39,117 bases of DNA from Bacteroidaceae bacterium (GTDB lineage Bacteria; Bacteroidota; Bacteroidia; Bacteroidales; Bacteroidaceae), in assembly GCA_024398715.1 (NCBI GenBank), contig JAKSIP010000017.1:1-39117 (forward strand), written 5' to 3'. The first letter of the stretch is position 1. Each line of letters opens with the position of its first letter. This document shows positions 33,333 to 39,117 of the stretch, in pieces. The notes below the pieces were generated by a model. That model was not told the DNA's origin and did not search any database. It saw only the letters and a program-made list of their open reading frames with translations. A program made the translations under genes and the position numbers.

Positions 33333-33899
33333 ATGATTCTTTGTCAAGACATTAAAATTGGTACATGTATCAATCTTGAAGGTCAGCTTTATTTCTGCAT
33401 TGACTTTCTTCATGTTAAACCGGGTAAGGGTAATACATTTGTCCGTACCAAATTGAAAAACGTAGTAAACGGCCGTGTATTGGAGCGTACGTTCCAGATT
33501 GGTTTCAAACTGGAAGATGTACGCGTTGAGCGCCGTCCGTACCAGTATCTTTATCAGGATGAAATGGGCTATGTTTTCATGAATCAGGAAACATATGAGC
33601 AGATTACTCTTGTCAAAGACGTTATCACAGGCGTTGATTATCTGAAAGACGGAGAAATTGTTGAGGTTGTTACAAATGCCACTTCCGGTGATATTCTTTT
33701 TGCAGAAGTTCCTGTAAAGGTTGTTCTTGCTGTTACATATACAGAACCTGGTCTCAAAGGCGATACAGCAACAAATGCTACAAAACCTGCCAAGGTTGAA
33801 ACAGGTGCAGAGGTACGTGTTCCGCTGTTTATCAATGAAGGTGAACTGATAGAGGTTGATACCCGCGACGGTTCTTATGTTGGACGTGTAAAGGCATAA
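33333..33899 (+). CDS. efp: Elongation factor P
   Basis: EF-P relieves ribosomes stalled at consecutive prolines. The 188-residue length and three beta-barrel domains are standard. The N-terminal loop [19 protein letters not shown] carries the lysine that is modified in some bacteria; the C-terminal block [19 protein letters not shown] and [25 protein letters not shown] is the EF-P signature. I see no epmA or epmB gene in the window. It heads a plus-strand run of genes, with radC starting 22 nt downstream. Confidence 0.98.
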   Translation: MILCQDIKIGTCINLEGQLYFCIDFLHVKPGKGNTFVRTKLKNVVNGRVLERTFQIGFKLEDVRVERRPYQYLYQDEMGYVFMNQETYEQITLVKDVITGVDYLKDGEIVEVVTNATSGDILFAEVPVKVVLAVTYTEPGLKGDTATNATKPAKVETGAEVRVPLFINEGELIEVDTRDGSYVGRVKA

Positions 33900-33921
33900 A
33901 TTTGTAAAATAATCTTTTGAC

Positions 33922-34617
33922 ATGCCGGAAAAACACAATATGCCCGTTTCTGAATGGGCTGCCGAGGATCGTCCTCGTGAACGTTTTATTGAACTTGGAG
34001 CTAGGGCTTTGTCAACGGCAGAACTTTTGGCTATACTGATACGTACAGGCAGTGGCGATGAGTCTGTAGTAAGTCTGACGCGTAGATTGTTGGCCGAAAA
34101 CGGTAACAGTCTTTCGCGTTTGGCCGGTTTGAGCGTGCAACAGTTGTGTTGCTACAAGGGTATCGGAATGACAAAGGCTGTTACTATTCAGGCCGCGTTG
34201 GAAATTGCCCGCAGAAAAAATGCTGAGAAACCGGAGGACAGAAAGGAGATAAGATCTTCAAGGGACTTGTATGATTATTTCTATCCGCTGATGGCTGACC
34301 TTAATTATGAAATGTGCTACGCGCTTTTCGTCAATCAGTCAGGAAAAGCATTGGATTGCGTTTGTGTCAGTCAGGGTGGGATAGACTCTACTGTTGTGGA
34401 TGTGCGTTTGATTGTGCGCGAGGCCGTGTTGCGTCATGCTGTGGCTGTTGCTATATGTCATAACCATCCGTCCGGTAATTCCCGGCCAAGTTCAGCAGAC
34501 GATTCGCTGACTACAAAAATAAAGTCGGCCTGCAAAATGATGGATATTCAACTTTTGGATCATCTGATTTTTGCCGGAGACAAATATTACAGTTATACAG
34601 ACAACGGCAGATTGTAA
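33922..34617 (+). CDS. radC: RadC/JAMM-domain DNA repair-type protein
   Basis: The 231-residue protein has a helix-hairpin-helix N-terminal region (RPRERFIELGARALSTAELLAILIRTG, LSVQQLCCYKGIGMTKAVTIQAALEIARR) and a C-terminal JAMM metalloprotease-like domain. The metal-binding motif is present as AICHNHPSGNSRPSSADD with the preceding glutamate in LIVREAVLRHAVA. The biochemical role of RadC is not settled in spite of its name. The frame stops directly before the next gene (0-nt gap). Confidence 0.95.
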   Translation: MPEKHNMPVSEWAAEDRPRERFIELGARALSTAELLAILIRTGSGDESVVSLTRRLLAENGNSLSRLAGLSVQQLCCYKGIGMTKAVTIQAALEIARRKNAEKPEDRKEIRSSRDLYDYFYPLMADLNYEMCYALFVNQSGKALDCVCVSQGGIDSTVVDVRLIVREAVLRHAVAVAICHNHPSGNSRPSSADDSLTTKIKSACKMMDIQLLDHLIFAGDKYYSYTDNGRL

Positions 34618-34932
34618 ATGGATCAAGTATTCAACATAGAAGAACAGATAGTTGAGGTTCTGAAAACTGTTTATGACCCTGAGATTCCTGTCAATATCTA
34701 CGATTTGGGCTTAATCTACAAAATAGATGTTGACAAGGATTTCAATGTCTCTTTGGATATGACTCTTACGGCTCCCGGTTGCTCTTTGGCCGATTTTATT
34801 GTAGAAGATGTGCGCCAGCGGGTTGAATCGGTCCCTTCTGTCAAATCTGTTTCCGTCAATCTTGTGTTCGAGCCTGAATGGGACAAGGAGATGATGAGCC
34901 AGGAAGCCAAACTTGAACTCGGTTTCATATGA
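34618..34932 (+). CDS. MIP18/DUF59-family iron-sulfur assembly protein
   Basis: The 104-residue protein is a single MIP18 (DUF59, SufT/PaaD-like) domain. Key parts are the DPEIPVNIYDLGLIYKI block near residue 20 and TAPGCSLADFIVEDV with the conserved cysteine. Such proteins help mature iron-sulfur proteins; in many bacteria a similar gene lies in the suf operon, but here it sits between radC and an lpxH-like gene, whose ATG overlaps its stop by 4 nt. sufE is at the other end of the window. Confidence 0.92.
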   Translation: MDQVFNIEEQIVEVLKTVYDPEIPVNIYDLGLIYKIDVDKDFNVSLDMTLTAPGCSLADFIVEDVRQRVESVPSVKSVSVNLVFEPEWDKEMMSQEAKLELGFI

Positions 34933-35687
34933 AAGATGTCTATTTCATAACCGATGCCCACTTGGGTTGTCTTGCTCTTGATGACAATACTGACAGGGAA
35001 CGCCTTCTTGTACGTTTTCTTGACAGCATAAAGAACTCTGCAGAGAAACTTTTCCTGTTGGGGGATATGTTTGATTTCTGGTATGAGCATCGGCTGAATG
35101 TTCCAAAAGGATATACCCGTTTCTTGGGTAAACTTGCCGAATTGTCTGATCTTGGTGTGGAAATCCATTATTTTTTGGGCAACCATGACTGGTGGTGCGG
35201 AGATTATCTCACAAAGGAATGTGGTGTAATTATACACAAGGAACCGTTCTCCATAGAAATGGGCGGAAAGCATTTTTATATGGCGCATGGTGACGGACTT
35301 GGCCGGACGCCTGTCGGATTCCGTTTCCTGAGGAGTATGTTCCACAGCCGTTTCCTGCGTTTCTGCTTTTCAACTCTCCACCCGCGAATAAGTCTTTCAT
35401 TAGGACTGAAATGGGCACGCAACAGCATGAACAAACATAATGATGCCGGTGTGGATCCTTATATGGGAGAGGACAGGGAACCATTGGTGCTGTATGCAAA
35501 AGATTATCTTCTTAAAAATCCTCAGACCAATTTTATGATATTCGGGCACAGGCATATTGAATTGGATCTTATGCTGTCCCGCTCAAGCCGTGTACTTATT
35601 GTAGGGGATTGGATAACCAATTTCTCTTATTTGAAATTTGACGGTAATAATCTTACATATAATAATTATAACGAAAAATCAATATAG
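34929..35687 (+). CDS. LpxH-like UDP-2,3-diacylglucosamine diphosphatase
   Basis: This 252-residue calcineurin-type metallophosphatase has all motifs for two metal ions: YFITDAHLGC, LGDMFDFWYEH, FLGNHDWW, MAHGDGLG and FGHRHIELD. LpxH removes UMP from UDP-2,3-diacylglucosamine in lipid A synthesis, and the EHRLNVPKGYTRFLGKLAEL and CFSTLHPRISLSLGLKWA regions fit the LpxH-type group found in Bacteroidota. I leave the symbol empty because LpxH and LpxH-like enzymes are hard to separate by eye. pta follows after 5 nt. Confidence 0.85.
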   Translation: MKDVYFITDAHLGCLALDDNTDRERLLVRFLDSIKNSAEKLFLLGDMFDFWYEHRLNVPKGYTRFLGKLAELSDLGVEIHYFLGNHDWWCGDYLTKECGVIIHKEPFSIEMGGKHFYMAHGDGLGRTPVGFRFLRSMFHSRFLRFCFSTLHPRISLSLGLKWARNSMNKHNDAGVDPYMGEDREPLVLYAKDYLLKNPQTNFMIFGHRHIELDLMLSRSSRVLIVGDWITNFSYLKFDGNNLTYNNYNEKSI

Positions 35688-35692
35688 GTAAA

Positions 35693-36709
35693 ATGGACTT
35701 AATGAATCAGATTGTTGCAAGAGCAAAATCTTGTAAACAGACAATTGTTCTGCCTGAAGCTACAGAAGAACGTACATTGAAGGCTGCCGACCGTGTCATT
35801 GCTGACGGTGTTGCCAATATTGTACTGATTGGTGATGCTGCAGAGGTGGCATCGCTTTCAAAACAGTGGGGATTGTCAAATATTGGTAAGGCTGTTCTTA
35901 TTGACCCAAACAACAACCCCGAATATGAATTTTATACAAATATGCTTTTCGAACTGCGCAAAAAGAAAGGCATGACAATAGAAGAGGCTCAGGCAAAAGC
36001 CAAGGATCCGTTGTATCTTGGAGCTTTGCTTATCAAGAACGGCAAGGCTGACGGTATGCTTGCAGGTGCACGCAACGCCACCAGCAATGTTCTGCGCCCG
36101 GCTCTTCAGATTATCAAAACGCAGCCCGGCGTTTCCTGCGTGTCGGGTGCATTCATTATGATTACACCAAAGCAGGAATATGGAGAGAATGGTATTCTGG
36201 TATTTGCAGACTGTGCCGTTACTCCTGTACCTGATTCGGATCAGCTTGCCCAGATTGCAGTTTGCTCGGCCCAGACAGCTGTTGCCGTTGCTGGCTTCAA
36301 GGAACCGCGTGTTGCAATGCTCAGCTTCTCAACCAAAGGCTCTGCAAAGAACGAGGTTGTTGACAAGGTTATTGAGGCAACCGCAAAGGCCAAAGCCATG
36401 GCTCCCGATTTGAAAATTGACGGTGAACTGCAGGCCGATGCCGCCATTGTTCCGTTCGTTGGTGCATCAAAGGCTCCCGGTTCGGAGATTGCAGGAAAGG
36501 CCAATGTTCTTGTGTTCCCTAACCTTGAGTCAGGCAACATTTCCTACAAGCTTGTACAGCGTTTCTCCGGTGCTGATGCAATAGGACCTATCCTTCAGGG
36601 TATTGCACGTCCTGTCAACGATTTGTCACGCGGATGTTCCATTGACGATGTCTATAAGATGGTAGCTGTTACAGCCAACCAGGCTATGGCTGCCAAACAA
36701 CAGAATTAA
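35693..36709 (+). CDS. pta: Phosphate acetyltransferase
   Basis: Pta turns acetyl-CoA and phosphate into acetyl phosphate in the cytoplasm. At 338 residues it is the short form, with the PTA_PTB catalytic domain alone and no N-terminal P-loop or DRTGG regions. The signatures include IVLPEATEERTLKAADRVI, DGMLAGARNATSNVLRPALQII, FADCAVTPVPDSDQLAQIA, RVAMLSFSTKGSA and KANVLVFPNLESGNISYKLVQRFSGADAIGP. ackA follows 10 nt later, giving the usual pta-ackA acetate and ATP-producing pair. Confidence 0.97.
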   Translation: MDLMNQIVARAKSCKQTIVLPEATEERTLKAADRVIADGVANIVLIGDAAEVASLSKQWGLSNIGKAVLIDPNNNPEYEFYTNMLFELRKKKGMTIEEAQAKAKDPLYLGALLIKNGKADGMLAGARNATSNVLRPALQIIKTQPGVSCVSGAFIMITPKQEYGENGILVFADCAVTPVPDSDQLAQIAVCSAQTAVAVAGFKEPRVAMLSFSTKGSAKNEVVDKVIEATAKAKAMAPDLKIDGELQADAAIVPFVGASKAPGSEIAGKANVLVFPNLESGNISYKLVQRFSGADAIGPILQGIARPVNDLSRGCSIDDVYKMVAVTANQAMAAKQQN

Positions 36710-36719
36710 AATTTTGAAA

Positions 36720-37922
36720 ATGAAAATATTGGTATTGAATTGCGGCAGTTCTTCCATCAAATACAAATTGTTTGATATGGCTGCCGGCGAGAGCGTGATT
36801 GCTCAGGGTGGAATTGAAAAAATAGGTATGGCCGGTTCTTTTCTGAAACTTACAGATAAGGACGGAAAGAAACAGGTTATTGAGAAAGATATTCCGGAAC
36901 ATACTTGCGGTGTAAAGTTCATTTTTGAGATTCTGACAGGTAAAGAATACGGAGTAGTCAAATCTTTGGACGAAATTTCTGCAGTAGGTCACCGCATGGT
37001 GCATGGAGGAGAGAAATTCAACAAGAGTGTTCTGCTTACTCCAGAAGTTCTTGAAGCTTTTGCTGCCTGCAGTGATCTTGCGCCGTTGCACAATCCTGCC
37101 AACCTGAAAGGAGTTGAGGCTGTTAAGGAACTTCTTCCAAATGTTCCTCAGATAGGTGTTTTTGATACGGCATTCCATCAGACTATGCCTGCATACGCAT
37201 ATCTCTATGCCATTCCTTACGAATACTATCAGAAATATGGCGTTCGCCGTTACGGCTTCCACGGAACATCGCACCGTTACGTATCTCAGGAAATCTGCAA
37301 CTATCTTGGCATCAAGGCCGAGGGTTCAAAGATAATCACATGCCACATTGGTAACGGTGGCAGTATTTCTGCAGTTATGGACGGCAAGAGTGTAGATACT
37401 ACAATGGGCCTTACTCCGCTCGAGGGTATTATGATGGGCACACGTAGCGGTGATATCGATGCCGGTGCCGTTACATACCTTATGGAAAAAGAGAACCTGG
37501 ACGAATCACAGATAATGAATGTTCTCAACAAGAAATCAGGTTTGCTTGGCATTTCCGGAGCATCGTCCGATATGCGGGAGGTCCATGCAGCCATGGAGCA
37601 GGGTAGTGAACGTGCTGCACTTGCCAAGAAAATGTATGCTTACCGCATTAAAAAATATATAGGTGCTTTTGCTGCAGCCATGGGTGGTGTTGACGTTATT
37701 GTCTTTACCGGCGGTGTAGGAGAGAACCGTGACGAAATCCGTCAGGCTGTTTGCGAAAATATGGAATTCCTTGGAATCAAGATTGACGAAAAGATAAACG
37801 AAGGTATCAAGTTCGGTGCTGACGGCATCATCTCCACTCCCGATTCAAAGGTAAAGGTTGTTGTACTCCCTACCGACGAGGAACTTATGATTGCCCGCGA
37901 TACAATGGATATCCTGAAATAA
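36720..37922 (+). CDS. ackA: Acetate kinase
   Basis: AckA makes ATP and acetate from acetyl phosphate. The 400-residue protein starts MKILVLNCGSSSIKYKLFDM at an ATG at 36720; a TTG at 36714 is less likely. Conserved segments are VGHRMVHGGEKF, FDTAFHQTMP, YGFHGTSHRYVS, ITCHIGNGGSISAV, MGLTPLEGIMMGTRSGDIDAG, VFTGGVGENRDEIR and PTDEELMIARDT. It is the last gene of the run starting at efp and is followed by a strong terminator. Confidence 0.98.
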   Translation: MKILVLNCGSSSIKYKLFDMAAGESVIAQGGIEKIGMAGSFLKLTDKDGKKQVIEKDIPEHTCGVKFIFEILTGKEYGVVKSLDEISAVGHRMVHGGEKFNKSVLLTPEVLEAFAACSDLAPLHNPANLKGVEAVKELLPNVPQIGVFDTAFHQTMPAYAYLYAIPYEYYQKYGVRRYGFHGTSHRYVSQEICNYLGIKAEGSKIITCHIGNGGSISAVMDGKSVDTTMGLTPLEGIMMGTRSGDIDAGAVTYLMEKENLDESQIMNVLNKKSGLLGISGASSDMREVHAAMEQGSERAALAKKMYAYRIKKYIGAFAAAMGGVDVIVFTGGVGENRDEIRQAVCENMEFLGIKIDEKINEGIKFGADGIISTPDSKVKVVVLPTDEELMIARDTMDILK

Positions 37923-37966
37923 GAATCCGTACGTACGCAGATGTGACGACGGATGAAAAAACGAGG

Positions 37967-37999
37967 CCGACCAAAAAGTGATTTTTGGCCGGTTTCTTT
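37967..37999 (+). terminator. Rho-independent terminator after ackA
   Basis: An 11-bp stem (37967-37977 with 37982-37992, one A-C mismatch) with a 4-nt loop is followed by TTTCTTT. It lies 44 nt after the ackA stop. Confidence 0.85.
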
Positions 38000-38029
38000 G
38001 TGTATAGTGGTGTAGTCAGCTTCGCAGCA

Positions 38030-38163
38030 GGTGGCATAGACCATCTTCAGGACTCGCGCACTTTCGTGCGCTCGGCCCCTCCCAAGTTTCACTTCGTTCC
38101 ACTTGGGCCCCTCCCCCTATACCTGTCCGGGGGTGGACAGGCCTTCAGATGGTCTATACCACC
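38030..38163. other. Multi-hairpin, GC-rich structured element
   Basis: A 17-nt arm at 38030-38046 pairs with 38147-38163 (one mismatch) and encloses three further hairpins: 38056-38071 (GCGCAC/GTGCGC, 4-nt loop), 38081-38107 (CCCAAGT/ACTTGGG) and 38122-38141 (CCTGTCC/GGACAGG). The run CCCCTCCC occurs twice around the second hairpin. The whole unit looks like a four-way folded RNA or a palindromic mobile repeat. It lies in the 345-nt gap between ackA and the transposase fragment; I see no gene there. I recognise no named RNA family. Confidence 0.7.
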
Positions 38164-38228
38164 TTGTAATCGGTAACTTTGCATCCTCCATTTTCGGAAA
38201 AGTTAATTCCTCCACCTAGAGGTAAAAA

Positions 38229-38277
38229 AAGTATCCATAAATTTGTAATGAACCAAACTACAAAAATATGGATACTT
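38229..38277. repeat. Inverted repeat across the transposase start
   Basis: 19-nt arms at 38229-38247 and 38259-38277 are inverted repeats with 2 mismatches; the outer 11 (AAGTATCCATA/TATGGATACTT) are perfect. The right arm covers the ATG at 38268 and the left arm covers the -7 box. It could be an operator for the transposase or an mRNA hairpin hiding the start codon, or an inverted-repeat end of the element. Confidence 0.75.
38238..38245 (+). promoter_or_regulatory. -7 box for the transposase fragment
   Basis: TAAATTTG matches TAnnTTTG and lies inside the left arm of the inverted repeat, 22 nt before the ATG. Confidence 0.5.
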
Positions 38278-38582
38278 ACGAACTCACGAGTCCGGAAAGG
38301 GAACTCGTTATGTGGTGCAAATGTAAAGAATTATTTGTAAAAGGCCTATCAATTAGGCAAATTAGTAGAGAATTAGGCATTGATCGTAAAACAGTCAAGC
38401 GTTACATTCAGATGTCTCGAGAGGAGTTTAAGGCTAGTGATGTTTACCAGAGACGTTACAAGCGTATACTGGATCCTTATGAGAACTATGTTAAGACAAG
38501 TCTTGAAGCTCATCCGGAACTATCCAGCAGCCAGATATACGTGAACAGGGGACAGGTTCCGTTCATCCGTCTGTACCATTAA
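38268..38582 (+). pseudogene. IS21-family IstA-type transposase, N-terminal fragment
   Basis: The 104-residue frame has the N-terminal helix-turn-helix region of an IS21-type transposase: LFVKGLSIRQISRELGIDRKTVKRYIQMSREEF, then YKRILDPYENYVKTSLEAHPELSSSQIY. Similarity appears to end near 38539, and the last residues (VNRGQVPFIRLYH) do not look like the family. The DDE catalytic domain and the istB ATPase gene are absent, so it cannot transpose by itself. The sequence after the break is not recognised. Confidence 0.75.
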
Positions 38583-38657
38583 GTTAGACGCGCTACTAAA
38601 TGTAATACGTTGTAATACAATGGGTTTACCGGCAGCTTGTGTCGTCGCAGATTTTGA

Positions 38658-38691
38658 AAAGGCCGAGATATCATCACATGCCCCGGCCTTT
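38658..38691 (-). terminator. Terminator of the DUF4143 gene
   Basis: On the minus strand an 8-bp stem (AAAGGCCG/CGGCCTTT) with an 18-nt loop is followed by TTTTC, 26 nt after the stop at 38717. It may also act toward the plus strand. Confidence 0.6.
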
Positions 38692-38716
38692 ATTGAAAGC
38701 TATTCTTTCTGCTAAG

Positions 38717-39117
38717 TTATAACATTGATGCCATATATACCGGGACCATCAGGATTTGCTCATCTTTCCCGAAATCTTTGGTATACATTAAGTAACGGTT
38801 GCCTATTCTATCCGAATATTTCTCACAGAACAAATCCAAGGACTTGTGCGCTTTATAGCCGGAGGACTTGACTTCGATGGGACATATCTTTTGAGCTCGG
38901 GAGAGCAGAAAATCTATTTCATAGAAATGCCTGTTATTATCCGGGAAGGTATGATAGAAAAGCTTGTTTCCGGAAGCAGTCAGCATTTGGGCAATCAGAT
39001 TCTCGTAAACATAGCCCAGATTGGCGGAAAGCTTGTCGGAAAGAAGTTTCTGGTAGATGATGTTTTCAGTTACGTCCTTATCGGCAAACGCGAGCGAAAC
39101 AAAGAGTCCCGTGTCTC
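38717..39117 (-). CDS. DUF4143-type AAA ATPase, C-terminal part only
   Basis: The minus-strand frame is open from the window edge to a stop at 38717, giving about 133 residues. It ends a protein of the AAA/DUF4143 family. Recognisable parts are DTGLFVSLAF at the edge, LSANLGYVYENLIAQML, the nuclease-like patch HFYEIDFLLSRAQKICPIEVKSSGYKAH with its D-ExK-type residues, and RYLMYTKDFGKDEQILMVPVYM. The N-terminal P-loop region lies outside the window. These proteins are common, often in multiple copies, in Bacteroidales, and their function is not established. It lies next to the IS21 remnant, in what looks like an accessory patch. Confidence 0.88.
   Translation of the reverse strand, partial: DTGLFVSLAFADKDVTENIIYQKLLSDKLSANLGYVYENLIAQMLTASGNKLFYHTFPDNNRHFYEIDFLLSRAQKICPIEVKSSGYKAHKSLDLFCEKYSDRIGNRYLMYTKDFGKDEQILMVPVYMASML

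Noticed and set aside
33327..33938. 203-codon minus-strand frame
   Set aside because: It is antisense to efp and has cysteine- and isoleucine-rich composition with no family match.
1..39117. CRISPR array, prophage or integrative element
   Set aside because: I saw no regularly spaced repeats, no cas genes, no integrase and no phage structural genes; only the patch after 38000 shows mobile-element traces.

Overview
This window reads as chromosome of a member of the Bacteroidales, probably a gut-type species. Supporting signs are the type IX secretion genes porU and porV, many promoter -7 boxes of the Bacteroidota form TAnnTTTG, no clear Shine-Dalgarno sequences, a TonB/PnuC-type thiamine uptake operon behind a TPP riboswitch, and compact gene packing with ATGA overlaps and convergent genes that overlap at their stops. 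I estimate mid-40s percent GC by eye.

Layout. 1-5018: a truncated DUF2589 gene, tRNA-Ala(GGC), then sufE behind a one-polypeptide amino-acid ABC importer (minus strand), and a divergent YbhN-type membrane protein. 5038-9206: tRNA-Gln(CTG) with a clear promoter and terminator, a MATE exporter and a GH51 arabinofuranosidase. 9207-17563: ispF and porV on minus, then a plus-strand operon dxs-trkA-trkH followed by an ABC-type ATPase and a DUF4435 Toprim-like protein, a pair reminiscent of the PARIS defence system. 17556-23440: a minus-strand unit with a TPP riboswitch, a TonB-dependent receptor, a PnuC-type transporter and a second one-polypeptide ABC importer with a different domain order. 23499-32902: a TIGR01212 radical SAM gene facing a seven-gene minus operon (PASTA protein, RluD-type synthase, ddl, acyltransferase, SUI1-like factor, a degenerate FAH-family protein, porU). 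32917-37999: rpmH and a plus-strand run efp, radC, MIP18-family protein, lpxH-like, pta, ackA, ending in a strong terminator. 38000-39117: a small accessory patch with a multi-hairpin element, a truncated IS21-type transposase with an inverted repeat over its start, and the C-terminal part of a DUF4143 ATPase.

How the genes work together. Most of the window is housekeeping: isoprenoid precursors (dxs, ispF), potassium uptake (trkA, trkH), acetate production (pta, ackA), envelope building (ddl, lpxH-like, acyltransferase, porU/porV) and translation (efp, rpmH, rluD, SUI1-like). The most unusual content is the pair of fused ABC importers. In both, the substrate-binding domain appears circularly permuted, an extra C-terminal domain resembles a GHKL-ATPase fold, and the two paralogues place the permease on opposite sides of the binding domain while each still gives a workable membrane topology. 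The second lead is the ATPase plus Toprim pair inside the potassium-uptake operon.
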